This document shows, piece by piece, positions 1-7,356 of a DNA stretch of 64,000 nucleotides. Below the pieces are notes generated by a model. That model did no database searches. It was not told where the DNA came from and saw only the letters and a list, made by a program, of their open reading frames with translations. Numbering within the stretch: position 1 is the stretch's first letter; every line of letters starts with the position of its first letter. This DNA comes from JAGOTP01 sp964582475 (GTDB lineage: Bacteria; Patescibacteriota; Patescibacteriia; 2-12-FULL-60-25), in NCBI GenBank assembly GCA_964582475.1, contig CAZOQS010000001.1:62001-126000 (forward strand), read 5' to 3'. A program made the translations under genes and the position numbers.

Positions 1-540
1 GATAACGTGTCCTGTAAGATCAACGCTGTTTTGTACTATCACGTAACGGATGCAATCCGCTCGGTAATCGAGGTGGAGAATGTGTGGTACGCAATTTCAC
101 AGCTCGCGCAAACAACGATGCGTAATATTGTTGGTGAACTGACGCTCGACGAGTTGCTCTCAGAACGCGACCAGGCCTCAATGCGTATCAAAGAGCTGAT
201 CTCGCAGCATGCTGGAAATTGGGGTATTGAAGTGCAAGGAGTTGAGTTAAAAGATATCTCCCTCCCAGAAGAAATGCAGCGTACCATTGCGAAGCAGGCA
301 GAGGCAGAACGTGAACGCCGTGCGGTCATCATTAGCTCGGAAGGTGAAATTGCTGCTGCAGAAAACCTCCGCAAGGCCGCCGAGATTCTCTCGAGTAACC
401 CAGGCGCTTTGCACTTGCGCACCTTGAACTCCATCAATGACATCTCAAGCGATGCATCGAATACAGTCGTATTCGCAGTGCCACTCGAAGTCTTGCGTGC
501 ATTTGAAGGGCTCGGAAAGTTGGGCGGACCAAAAGCCTAA
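1..540 (+). CDS. Slipin/SPFH (band 7) domain protein, 5' truncated by window edge
   Basis: This is the C-terminal 179 residues of a stomatin/slipin-type membrane-associated scaffold; the reading frame is open from base 1, so the N-terminal membrane hairpin and part of the SPFH domain lie outside the window. The stretch beginning NVSCKINAVLYYHV matches the slipin core, in which a strand is followed by 'YA..QLAQTTMRNIVGE' and the helix 'LDELLSERD'. An alanine/glutamate-rich coiled coil (EMQRTIAKQAEAERERRA) follows. Slipins oligomerise on the inner face of the cytoplasmic membrane and often work with NfeD-type proteases; no such partner is visible here. A clear terminator follows directly, so this is the last gene of its transcript. 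Confidence 0.88.
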   Translation, partial: DNVSCKINAVLYYHVTDAIRSVIEVENVWYAISQLAQTTMRNIVGELTLDELLSERDQASMRIKELISQHAGNWGIEVQGVELKDISLPEEMQRTIAKQAEAERERRAVIISSEGEIAAAENLRKAAEILSSNPGALHLRTLNSINDISSDASNTVVFAVPLEVLRAFEGLGKLGGPKA

Positions 541-549
541 CGGCAAAAT

Positions 550-590
550 AAAACACCCTGTGCCAACTGGCGCAGGGTGTTTTATTTTTT
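550..590 (+). terminator. Rho-independent terminator after the slipin gene
   Basis: A 15-bp stem (550-564 with 569-583, one G-U pair) closes a 4-base loop and runs into TTTATTTTTT. The A-tract on the left arm means it could also act on the opposite strand for the leftward substrate-binding protein gene that ends at 599. Confidence 0.92.
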
Positions 591-598
591 ACCTGATT

Positions 599-2500
599 TT
601 ATTTCCACCGCAACGCTGACTCAATCCACCACTGACTCGATCGACTCAAGCGATCGCTTGGAGTCGCAAGGTCGAGATCCGTTGTGCCTTGGATATGGTT
701 GCTGATGAGGTAGGCGTAGGTTGGTCGCGCGAGGAAAATCGCCGGTGTCTCTGCGAGCAGTGCCCGGGCGAAGTTGATCCGAGCCGTCTGCAGCATTTCG
801 GTTGAAGTTGCGGCGTGAATGGCGTCGATCCGTTGGTCAACGGCTCGACTATTCAAGTTGGAGAAGTTGAGGCCTTGTCCCGTCGCAGATTCACTGTCCC
901 AAAATGGGGCGGGATCCTGTGTCGGTTGCAAGAGGATATTCCAGATGAGCACCTGGTAGCCTGAGCGATCCGTTACGACGTCTCGAACGAGTTGTTCTGC
1001 AGGGTGAGCTTCAATGCCAACCTTCATTCCAAGGAGAGACCAGCGCTGTCGGAGGTACTCCGCCATCCGAATGAGATCTGGCTGATCAGGCACGTCGATC
1101 GTAATGGCGAGCAGGGTTCCGGTAGAGGTGGTGGCCGTGCTGGTAGCGGAACCTGGTCTTGGGGCGGGACGCGTACTAGGAGTTGGAAGTGAACGCAGTC
1201 CCGTCGTTGGATCAAGCTTCCAGCCCGCTGTCTCGAGCGCTTGACGCAGATCGTCGAGCGAAGGGTGCGTGGAGGTTACACTCGCTGTACTGGTTGCGGA
1301 AGTGCTGGTTACGGCAGGAAGTTCTAGGAAAGGGAGGGGAGATCCGCCAGGGAGCGCAGAAGGTTTTACGGCCTCCGTCAGTCCTTCTGTATCGATCGCC
1401 TTAGAGAGAATGTCACGGAGTTTTACGTCTTTCAGAAGTGCGTCGCGGGTGTTGAAAAAGGCGATGGTTTGTTGCGGAAGGCGAAGCGCGACAGGATGAA
1501 CGGCATCGTGCGAAAACTTGTTCACATCTGTCCAAGGCAAGAAGGGAAAGGCATCGGCTTGATGCGCTTTAACGGCCTGTGTTGCTTGAGTCACGTCTCC
1601 AAAGAAGCGAAACACGCGAGAGGTGAGGTAGGGTTTTACTCCGTAGTATTGCTCAGAACGGTCCAATCGATAACTCAAGATGATGCCACGTGGATCACGA
1701 CGCAGCGAGGCGATATGATACGGGCCTGAACCAACAGGTCGCAGGTTGAGGTCGGCTAAGAGAGGGTTTGGAACATCCTCCCACAGATGACCTGGCAAAA
1801 TCCCAATCGTGAGCTGGGTCAAAAATTGAGGTTCAGGCTTTTCTAAAATAAACTGAACCGTTTGATCGTCGACACGTACCACGTTTAACTGTTTGAAGAT
1901 GCTCGAAAGCGGGCTCCGCCAGAGGGGGGACTTGATTGCCTGATAGGTAAAGACTACGTCATCCGCGGTTACAGGGGCGTTGTCGTGGAAACGAGCGTCT
2001 TTGCGCAAGATGAGTTCAAGGACGGTTCCATTCTCGCGCCACTCGTAACGTTCAACGAGATCGGGTTTCGGTTCCAATTTCTCATCCAGGCGGAATAAAC
2101 CAGAGTAGACGAGTGAGGCCAAATCACGATCAACATCGTTCAACGAGGCGTAGAGAGGATTGATGAGCTTCGGTGAGCCGACGAGTGCTTCTATCACCGT
2201 GCCTCCGTCCGTTGGAACGCGAATCAGGTGAGGTTGGGCCAACATCCAGCCCCCAACAAGCAGTAACACAAAGGCGCCCACTAACGCACTCCAAAACAAA
2301 CGTTTCTCACTCGAGGTGAGAACATGGTTCAAAAACGACAACTTTCGCCAACCAGTGGCGTGGGTCGTCTCATGAATAGATAAAACTAACGCGTGGTCAT
2401 GCGAAGCGTCTGTCCGCACCTCTTCCGAGGGGGATTTGCCTGCGTGCCAAAAAAACAACCGATTCCAAAAGGCTTTTGCTCGACTGAGCCAAGAGGCCAT
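599..2500 (-). CDS. ABC transporter substrate-binding protein, family 5 (peptide/nickel type)
   Basis: This 633-residue protein belongs to the SBP_bac_5 (OppA/DppA-like) family that captures oligopeptides or similar ligands outside the membrane. Residues 1-68 are cytosolic and polar, 69-88 form one transmembrane anchor, and the binding domain follows. Its first landmark is 'VSPK.INPLYASLNDVDRDLASLVYSGL', with the family's 'F.DN.PVTADDVVFTY' element near residue 170. Two low-complexity Ser/Thr/Ala stretches, for example TSTSATSTASVTSTHPS near 405, interrupt the second lobe. A membrane anchor in place of a lipobox is usual in Patescibacteria. No permease or ATPase genes are adjacent. SecG starts just upstream on the same strand, 6 bases away, so the two are probably co-transcribed. 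Confidence 0.88.
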   Translation of the reverse strand: MASWLSRAKAFWNRLFFWHAGKSPSEEVRTDASHDHALVLSIHETTHATGWRKLSFLNHVLTSSEKRLFWSALVGAFVLLLVGGWMLAQPHLIRVPTDGGTVIEALVGSPKLINPLYASLNDVDRDLASLVYSGLFRLDEKLEPKPDLVERYEWRENGTVLELILRKDARFHDNAPVTADDVVFTYQAIKSPLWRSPLSSIFKQLNVVRVDDQTVQFILEKPEPQFLTQLTIGILPGHLWEDVPNPLLADLNLRPVGSGPYHIASLRRDPRGIILSYRLDRSEQYYGVKPYLTSRVFRFFGDVTQATQAVKAHQADAFPFLPWTDVNKFSHDAVHPVALRLPQQTIAFFNTRDALLKDVKLRDILSKAIDTEGLTEAVKPSALPGGSPLPFLELPAVTSTSATSTASVTSTHPSLDDLRQALETAGWKLDPTTGLRSLPTPSTRPAPRPGSATSTATTSTGTLLAITIDVPDQPDLIRMAEYLRQRWSLLGMKVGIEAHPAEQLVRDVVTDRSGYQVLIWNILLQPTQDPAPFWDSESATGQGLNFSNLNSRAVDQRIDAIHAATSTEMLQTARINFARALLAETPAIFLARPTYAYLISNHIQGTTDLDLATPSDRLSRSSQWWIESALRWK

Positions 2501-2506
2501 GGGAGT

Positions 2507-2728
2507 TTAGGCGAAGAGAACGCTCAAGAACGCGATGCCGAAGAACAAGCAGGAGAGCGCAATTGTGACGTAGAAGAGGGCTTTTTCTAAGCCACGCTTC
2601 GTGCGGAAGATGGTTGTATCTCCACCAAACGCGAGTCCAAGTCCTGTGCCACGCTGCTGAAGCAAGATGGCAGTTGAGAGCAAGATCGAGATCACGATGA
2701 GGGCGGCAGAAAGGATGGTTTGTTGCAT
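2507..2728 (-). CDS. secG: Preprotein translocase subunit SecG
   Basis: This 73-residue protein has the SecG layout: a first transmembrane helix (about 4-23), a conserved cytosolic loop with 'LLQQRGTGLGLAFGG' and a second helix (about 51-72). SecG is the accessory subunit of the SecYEG channel and stimulates SecA-driven export. The length matches the family. It is the first gene of a leftward pair with the substrate-binding protein and is divergent from the DsbA-like gene, so both start inside a promoter region of about 80 bases. Confidence 0.93.
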   Translation of the reverse strand: MQQTILSAALIVISILLSTAILLQQRGTGLGLAFGGDTTIFRTKRGLEKALFYVTIALSCLFFGIAFLSVLFA

Positions 2729-2790
2729 ACCGGTTGAGAGAAACCATACCGGATTAGAGGGTTTGGGTCAATCGAAAGAGAGAGCTGTGT

Positions 2791-2796
2791 TATACT
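2791..2796 (+). promoter_or_regulatory. -10 box of the DsbA-like gene
   Basis: TATACT lies 11 bases before the ATG at 2808. No good -35 is visible at 17 bp. The spacing implies a leaderless or nearly leaderless mRNA, a pattern repeated at many genes in this window. Confidence 0.5.
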
Positions 2797-2807
2797 TTCT
2801 GTGCTCT

Positions 2808-3569
2808 ATGCGTCTCTTTGGAAAAGATCTCCACATCTCCTTTGGAAAGCTGTTTTTGTGGCTGATAGGCCTTTTATTTCTGACGTTGATTGTCTGGTTC
2901 GTTTCTCGGATCGGCGTCTACTACTGGGCGATCCGGAATGGCGAGTCCAACCCGATTTTGAATAAAAGTCTTCAGATGAGCGTGGGTAAAGCGATCGCAA
3001 ATACAGCGATTGACCCAGAATATGCGAAATCCTTGATTGTGGCGGACGCCCCTTCTATTGGTCCCGTAAATGCGCCCCTCACAATCGTCGAGTTCTTGGA
3101 TTTTGATTGTCCTTTCTGTAAGGCGGCTTTCCCCTCGATCCGGGCTCTCCAGGCTCAATATGGGACTCAAGTGCGTCTTGTCATCCGTCATTTTCCGCTA
3201 GAAGACCTCCATCCAACGGCGAAAATTGCCTCGCGTGCCGCAGCCTGCGCCCAAAAAGCGGGGAAATTCTGGGTGTATCACGACAAGCTCTTCTCAAACC
3301 AAGACCAACGAACTCAGGAAGCGTTGACACGCTTTGCAGTCGAAAGTGGTATGGATGCCAACCAGTTCACGACCTGCCTGGCTTCCAAAGAAATAAAAGA
3401 CTTGGTTGAGCGGGATTTTAACGCCGGAATCCGGGCCGGAGCCGTTGGAACCCCCACCTTTTTCTTTAACGGAACCCGTGTTCCAGGCTGGGGAGAGAGT
3501 GATGTGATGGCCTATCTTATCCAGACCTGGTTAGACCAGTTATCAGGGGAAAAGCCTAAAACACCGTAA
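2808..3569 (+). CDS. Membrane-anchored DsbA-like thioredoxin-fold protein
   Basis: This 253-residue protein has one N-terminal anchor (about 13-32) followed by a DsbA-type thioredoxin fold facing outside. The redox motif CPFC is at 101-104, preceded by 'VNAPLTIVEFLDFD', and the cis-Pro motif 'GAVGTPTFFF' is near 213, as in the DsbA/DsbC/BdbD group. It probably introduces or shuffles disulfides in exported proteins; the cysteine-rich secreted proteins encoded later (for example 32660-33676) are plausible clients. The start at 2808 was chosen over an open frame reaching back to 2667 because it gives the usual short cytosolic tail and sits just behind TATACT. No DsbB or VKOR partner is seen nearby. 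Confidence 0.88.
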   Translation: MRLFGKDLHISFGKLFLWLIGLLFLTLIVWFVSRIGVYYWAIRNGESNPILNKSLQMSVGKAIANTAIDPEYAKSLIVADAPSIGPVNAPLTIVEFLDFDCPFCKAAFPSIRALQAQYGTQVRLVIRHFPLEDLHPTAKIASRAAACAQKAGKFWVYHDKLFSNQDQRTQEALTRFAVESGMDANQFTTCLASKEIKDLVERDFNAGIRAGAVGTPTFFFNGTRVPGWGESDVMAYLIQTWLDQLSGEKPKTP

Positions 3570-3573
3570 TCTC

Positions 3574-3602
3574 TTGACGTAGACTGCATTTTCTCGTACT
3601 CT
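3574..3602 (+). promoter_or_regulatory. Promoter of rplS
   Basis: TTGACG (3574-3579) and TACTCT (3597-3602) are separated by 17 bp. The -10 ends 11 bases before the rplS ATG, so the transcript has almost no leader. Confidence 0.6.
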
Positions 3603-3613
3603 TGCCGCCATCT

Positions 3614-3973
3614 ATGGCCGACCAAATCACCCTTCCAGCTGTCATTCAGCCCTCCCAAATCCGCACGGGGATGACTATTCGCATCCACCAGAAGATTAAG
3701 GAAACGGCTCCTAACGGTGAGGAAAAGGAGCGTGTGCAGGTATACGAAGGGATTGTCTTGAAAATGAGTGGTGTCGCAAGCCGCAAGACGATGACCGTCC
3801 GCAAGATGTCCGGCAGCATCGGGGTAGAGCGTATCTTCCCTCTTAGCTTGCCTTCCATCATGAAAGTGGAAGTCACGAAAGTCGCGCGCGTCCGCCGCAA
3901 CAACATTTCCTTCATCCGCGACAGCAAGAAGCGCTTCCGCGATGTAAAGAACATCAAACTTTCTGCGGTCTAA
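3614..3973 (+). CDS. rplS: 50S ribosomal protein L19
   Basis: This 119-residue protein is bacterial L19, which lies at the 30S-50S interface of the ribosome. The sequence carries the family signatures 'IRTGMTIRIHQKI', 'R.QVYEGIVL' and 'SGSIGVERIFPLSLPSI', and ends with the basic 'RVRRNNISFIRDSKKRFRDV' region. The ATG at 3614 gives the normal N-terminus; a TTG four codons upstream would add only MPPS. It is monocistronic: its own promoter lies upstream and a strong terminator follows. In many bacteria rplS follows trmD and rimM, which are absent here. Confidence 0.96.
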   Translation: MADQITLPAVIQPSQIRTGMTIRIHQKIKETAPNGEEKERVQVYEGIVLKMSGVASRKTMTVRKMSGSIGVERIFPLSLPSIMKVEVTKVARVRRNNISFIRDSKKRFRDVKNIKLSAV

Positions 3974-3987
3974 CGACCAAAAGAATG

Positions 3988-4024
3988 AAAACACCCTCCA
4001 TCATGTGATGGAGGGTGTTTTTTT
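3988..4024 (+). terminator. Rho-independent terminator after rplS
   Basis: A 16-bp perfect stem (3988-4003 with 4006-4021) with a minimal loop is followed by a run of seven or more T. Confidence 0.93.
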
Positions 4025-4043
4025 GCTGTAGTAAGCCTAAACA

Positions 4044-4072
4044 TTGACTTTTTGATGAAAAACTGCTAGAAT
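4044..4072 (+). promoter_or_regulatory. Strong promoter of the GC-rich membrane-protein gene
   Basis: TTGACT (4044-4049) and TAGAAT (4067-4072) are separated by exactly 17 bp. The predicted start of transcription near 4079 leaves a leader of about 110 bases before the ATG at 4191. That is unlike the leaderless genes around it. Confidence 0.65.
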
Positions 4073-4093
4073 GGCGAGTTCTGTAGATGGTCT

Positions 4094-4135
4094 GTTCTTC
4101 TCCTAGATTCTCGAAAGAGAATACGGGAGAAGAAC
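4094..4135 (+). other. 5' leader hairpin
   Basis: A two-part stem-loop near the 5' end of the predicted mRNA: an outer 10-bp stem (4094-4103 with 4126-4135), a 3x3 internal loop, and an inner 6-bp stem (4107-4112 with 4117-4122) capped by a GAAA tetraloop. There is no T-run, so it is not a terminator. It may stabilise the mRNA or bind a regulator. Confidence 0.55.
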
Positions 4136-4190
4136 GCGATCATCGTCACTCCGACGAAAAAGACTCGCGCTCTGAAAGGGCATTGCGTAT

Positions 4191-4616
4191 ATGGTTGGAC
4201 GGTTCTTTGCACGTGTCTGGTGGATTCTCGGTCTCGCAGTTACGGCCTTGGCCTGCTACTTCATCTACCACGCCTTCTTCGTCAACAAGGAGCGGGTACG
4301 GGTGGAGTTCGTGCGGCAGGGGCGTGGAGCGCAACGGGCAGACGTCCGCATCATCTCGCCGTTCGCCTCACGTCTCGAGCGGGGCTACAACTACGAGAAG
4401 CTCGGTGGCGGCCGCATCCGCTGCCGTCCGCCGGAGGACAGCCTGACGGCTCCCGGCGTGACGCCGCACTCGACGCTGCTGGTGTTCTACGCGAACGCCG
4501 CGGCCTGTGAGCGCGGGAACTGGACGATCACGACGTCCATCCCTGGGGCTCGAGTGATCGCCAACCCCGATCCGTGCCAGCACGGGTGGACGATCATCAC
4601 CCCGATCCGCCGCTGA
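4191..4616 (+). CDS. Small single-pass membrane protein, unknown function, GC-rich
   Basis: I do not recognise this 141-residue protein. It has a basic N-terminus (MVGRFFARVWW), one transmembrane helix (about 9-30) and an outward soluble domain with paired cysteines (in 'RCRPPED', 'ACERGNW', 'PCQHGW') that could form disulfides. The codon choice is strongly GC-biased (GCC, CTG, GTC, ATC) compared with rplS before it and gmk after it. The gene has a long structured leader, a weak purine-rich site (GAAAGGG) before the start, and a row of hairpins behind it. It therefore belongs to the group of GC-rich genes scattered through this window and may be imported. Confidence 0.65.
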   Translation: MVGRFFARVWWILGLAVTALACYFIYHAFFVNKERVRVEFVRQGRGAQRADVRIISPFASRLERGYNYEKLGGGRIRCRPPEDSLTAPGVTPHSTLLVFYANAAACERGNWTITTSIPGARVIANPDPCQHGWTIITPIRR

Positions 4617-4631
4617 ACCCAGCGCGCCCCC

Positions 4632-4706
4632 TTAGCGACAGGGGACTGACTTAGTCGCTAACTTCGACGCTTGCGTCGACGGAACGGATGCTCTCATCCC
4701 CGTCGG
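4632..4706 (+). other. Row of three hairpins in the 3' region
   Basis: Three consecutive stem-loops follow the stop codon: TTAGCGAC/GTCGCTAA (4632-4639 with 4654-4661), CGACG/CGTCG with loop CTTG (4665-4678), and a two-part stem GACGG...GGATG / CATCC...CCGTC (about 4678-4706). None is followed by a good T-run. They may mark the transcript's 3' end and lie just before the convergent gmk stop. Confidence 0.45.
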
Positions 4707-4725
4707 TGTGAGCGTCTGTTTCGTT

Positions 4726-5298
4726 TCAGAACAAACGGAATACGCACGTTTTTAAGATAAGCTGCTTCACTTCCTCTACGGTCTTCCGAAGCTCACCTTC
4801 TTTATTAGTAATGCAAACATCTGCGAGCTTTGGATAGAGTCTCATTTCTGTATCAATTCGAGCAATTCGTTTCGCGACATCCTCTGGATCTGTATGTCGT
4901 GCTTGAAGGCGTGCAAGTAATGTTTTACGCGGAGCATCGATTGCGATTAAAGTCGTCTGTTCTGGATCGCCTTGTTTTATCTTCTGCGCACCTTGTGGTT
5001 CGAGGACGCATACGATCGGTCTCGCCCCTCGGCGGAGGGTGTTGAGCGTTTCTTTATTGGTGCCGTATAGATGTCCATAGATTTCCGTCCATTCAAAAAA
5101 CGTTCCCGCTTTGATCATGAGCTGAAACTGAGCAGGCGACACGAATTGATACTGTACGCCAGGAATTTCGCCTTCACGTGGATCGCGCGAGGTTGTTGTG
5201 AGAAAACGAACAAGATTGAGGCTTGGATCGGCGAGGAGCGCCTCCATCACGGTTGTTTTGCCAGCGGCGGAAGGTCCGATCAGAATGAACAACTGCAT
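4726..5298 (-). CDS. gmk: Guanylate kinase
   Basis: This 190-residue protein is an ATP:GMP phosphotransferase that makes GDP in purine nucleotide metabolism. It shows the P-loop GPSAAGKTT at 8-16, the GMP-binding 'TTSRDPREGEIPGVQYQFVS' region near 35-55, 'FFEWTEIYGHLYGTNK' and the lid region 'LLARLQARHTDPEDVAKRI'. Length is typical. It lies 11 bases downstream of the pseudouridine synthase on the same strand, probably as one transcript. Adenylate-type kinases are not in the window. Confidence 0.94.
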   Translation of the reverse strand: MQLFILIGPSAAGKTTVMEALLADPSLNLVRFLTTTSRDPREGEIPGVQYQFVSPAQFQLMIKAGTFFEWTEIYGHLYGTNKETLNTLRRGARPIVCVLEPQGAQKIKQGDPEQTTLIAIDAPRKTLLARLQARHTDPEDVAKRIARIDTEMRLYPKLADVCITNKEGELRKTVEEVKQLILKTCVFRLF

Positions 5299-5309
5299 AC
5301 GAGACGAGG

Positions 5310-6248
5310 TTACAATGAGCCTTTTGTTTGAAGAGCGGTACGCATCGCGTCGAAGGCAGGGTCAGCGGCAAGGTCGAACTGTTCGCGTTCACCGGTTGCA
5401 GGATCGTTGAAGGCGAGGTGGACGCTTTGGAGCAGGATACGTGTTGGGCGTTTGATATTTCGATCCGTTTGCTTGCGAATGTAGAGTGGGTCTCCAATCA
5501 CAGGGTGGCCGATGCCGTGGAAGTGTGCGCGGATTTGGTGGGTGCGGCCAGAAAGAATCTCGACGTCGAGCAGCGTTGCGCCGACATAGCGTTCACGGAC
5601 TTTGTAGTGGGTCCAAGCAGCCTTTCCCTCCTGCTTTCGGGGGCGTGCGGCCATACGCGCTTTTGAAGTTGAGCGGGCAATGACGAGCTTGATATCGTCC
5701 TCCTCTTCTAAGATTTCGCCGTGTACGAGAGCGAGATAACGTTTTTCGACGGTTCGGCTAGAAAAGCCTTTTTTCAACTCATCATAAGTAGCTTGGTTTT
5801 TAGCCAAGACCAAGAGTCCGCTGACTTCGCGGTCGAGGCGGTGGACGATCCCCGGGCGGATTGGGTCTTCGCCGACTTTTGTCGCTTCTGGAGAATGGTT
5901 CAAAAACCATTCAACGAGTGTTGGTTCCTGGCTGGAGGACGATGGGTGCGTCAAAAGACCGCAAGGTTTATCGATCACGAGCCAATCGGCTGTTTCGCGG
6001 ATGATCGTGGGTTCGGGCATCTTCCGGGTGAGGTTGGCCTGTTTTAGGACCAAATCTTCGGCAGCCCACTCAATTTTATCGCCCTCACGCAAAAAGCGAT
6101 GCACACTGGTTGGTTCACCGTTTACGGTAACTTTCCCTTGTTTTAAGGCCTTTTGGATGGCGGAACGTGTTTTGCCGGCTTCAAGCTCGGTCAAATAGAC
6201 GTCCAAACGGGCATCAATATGGTCTGCGTCGACGATCCAAGTAGGCAT
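5310..6248 (-). CDS. RluA/RluD-family pseudouridine synthase
   Basis: This 312-residue enzyme isomerises uridine to pseudouridine in RNA, most likely 23S rRNA. An S4-type RNA-binding domain covers about 1-65 ('RLDVYLTEL...SAIQKALKQGKVTVNG'). The catalytic domain has the signature HRLDREVSGLLV with the catalytic aspartate at 139, and the later 'GRTHQIRAHF' motif. The ATG at 6248 gives a natural S4 start; an upstream TTG at 6287 would add 13 unconserved residues. The exact target (RluD-like helix 69 or another site) cannot be told from sequence alone. Confidence 0.92.
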   Translation of the reverse strand: MPTWIVDADHIDARLDVYLTELEAGKTRSAIQKALKQGKVTVNGEPTSVHRFLREGDKIEWAAEDLVLKQANLTRKMPEPTIIRETADWLVIDKPCGLLTHPSSSSQEPTLVEWFLNHSPEATKVGEDPIRPGIVHRLDREVSGLLVLAKNQATYDELKKGFSSRTVEKRYLALVHGEILEEEDDIKLVIARSTSKARMAARPRKQEGKAAWTHYKVRERYVGATLLDVEILSGRTHQIRAHFHGIGHPVIGDPLYIRKQTDRNIKRPTRILLQSVHLAFNDPATGEREQFDLAADPAFDAMRTALQTKGSL

Positions 6249-6301
6249 AGATTGGTCTACAGTAAGCGAAAAAGCGCATTCTGACAAACCAGCGGGGAAA
6301 G

Positions 6302-6330
6302 TTGAATAAAATAATAAAATAAGCTAGACT
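6302..6330 (+). promoter_or_regulatory. Promoter of the CarF-like desaturase gene
   Basis: TTGAAT (6302-6307) and TAGACT (6325-6330) are separated by 17 bp. The ATG is 9 bases after the -10, so the message is essentially leaderless. Confidence 0.6.
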
Positions 6331-6339
6331 AGAGTTGTT

Positions 6340-7188
6340 ATGAGTCATGTGAATCTTGAGACCGACGCGGTTGCCCTATCTGAGGGCTACACACGTGGTC
6401 GCAGAGCGATGGATACGGTCATCATCGCGCTCTTTTTTGTGCTGGAAGCGTTTGTGCTGTTCCGGGCCTGGAGCTTCATCACAGATCATCCAATCGTGAG
6501 TCTCGTCATCTCTTTTCTTGGCTATGTTGCCGCTGATTTTACCTCAGGCCTCGTTCACTGGATCGGAGATACGTGGGGGAATCCTTCACTGCCGATTGTG
6601 GGGCAGTACTTTATCCGCCCATTCCGTGAACACCACGTCGATCAGACCGCGATTACGCGACATGACTTTACTGAAACGAACGGAGCAAACTGTCTTGCGA
6701 CGATGGTCGTCTTGTTGCCAACGGTTGTGCTGCTGTATGGGTCATCTTCTCCCACCATCCTCGGCTTCCACGTGTTTGCGTTCGCGATGACGATGGGAGT
6801 CTTTGGAACGAACCAGTTCCATAAGTGGTCGCACTTGCCCGCAGAGCGCCGGCCGGCAGTTATTCGCTGGCTACAATCCTCTGGGCTTATTTTAGGTGTG
6901 CAACATCATGCGAAACATCACGCTGCTCCGCATGATACCTACTATTGTATTACCGTTGGTTGGTTGAATCCGGTTTTGGCAAAAGTGAAATTTTTCCAAG
7001 GCGTGGAGTGGATGATTACAAAGCTTACAGGATTTATTCCACGTAAAAACGACATCATCCTCACGGCGAACAAAGCAGTGGCGACGGTGGGAGAAGTCCT
7101 CGATGGAGTGAAGGGAGGAGTCACGGACGCGATTGATGGAGTAGAGGACGTTATCAAAACCTCACGTAAAACGTCTTCACACGCGTAA
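6340..7188 (+). CDS. CarF/TMEM189-family lipid desaturase (plasmanylethanolamine desaturase-like)
   Basis: This 282-residue membrane protein matches the Kua/TMEM189/CarF family (PF10520). CarF and TMEM189 form the vinyl-ether bond of plasmalogens from alkyl-ether lipids. Hydrophobic helices lie at about 25-42, 50-70, 117-135 and 140-158. The family histidines are all present: 'GLVHWIGDTWG' (H73), 'FREHHVDQTAITRHDF' (H98, H99, H108), 'FHKWSH' (H161, H165) and 'HHAKHHAAPHDT' (H189, H190, H193, H194, H198), which should bind a di-iron centre. The last 50 residues (repeated 'V.D.I.GV' pattern) form an extra amphipathic tail. No ether-lipid synthesis genes are nearby. The desaturase fold is confident; the lipid substrate in this organism is inference. 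Confidence 0.88.
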   Translation: MSHVNLETDAVALSEGYTRGRRAMDTVIIALFFVLEAFVLFRAWSFITDHPIVSLVISFLGYVAADFTSGLVHWIGDTWGNPSLPIVGQYFIRPFREHHVDQTAITRHDFTETNGANCLATMVVLLPTVVLLYGSSSPTILGFHVFAFAMTMGVFGTNQFHKWSHLPAERRPAVIRWLQSSGLILGVQHHAKHHAAPHDTYYCITVGWLNPVLAKVKFFQGVEWMITKLTGFIPRKNDIILTANKAVATVGEVLDGVKGGVTDAIDGVEDVIKTSRKTSSHA

Positions 7189-7198
7189 CCGTGAAACA

Positions 7199-7231
7199 AG
7201 AAAACCCCTCGGATCTTCCGAGGGGTTTTCT
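7199..7231. terminator. Bidirectional rho-independent terminator
   Basis: AAAACCCCTCGG pairs with CCGAGGGGTTTT around a 5-base loop. A-tract and T-tract flanks let it end the rightward desaturase transcript and the leftward tRNA-Ile transcript. Confidence 0.9.
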
Positions 7232-7233
7232 GA

Positions 7234-7308
7234 TGGTAGGCCCAGCAGGGATCGAACCTGCGACCAAGCGTGTATAAGACGCCTGCTCTACCGCTGAGCT
7301 ATGGGCCC
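7234..7308 (-). tRNA. tRNA-Ile (anticodon UAU), CCA encoded
   Basis: Read on the minus strand it folds into a complete cloverleaf: a 7-bp acceptor (GGGCCCA with TGGGCCT, one G-U), D-arm GCTC/GAGC, anticodon arm GGCGT-CTTATAC-ACGCT, T-arm GCAGG-TTCGATC-CCTGC, discriminator A and a templated CCA. The loop CTTATAC gives anticodon UAU, which reads AUA as isoleucine. Most bacteria instead use a CAU tRNA modified to lysidine by TilS; a UAU species makes TilS unnecessary. Confidence 0.95.
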
Positions 7309-7356
7309 ACGCGCCGCATAGCATCGATGAAAAAACGACGGTTGTAAAGGGTAAAT

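Noticed and set aside
4087..4510. Alternative frames over the GC-rich membrane-protein gene
   Set aside because: They give Arg/Ser-rich products and begin inside the leader hairpin; the chosen frame has a signal-anchor helix and balanced composition.
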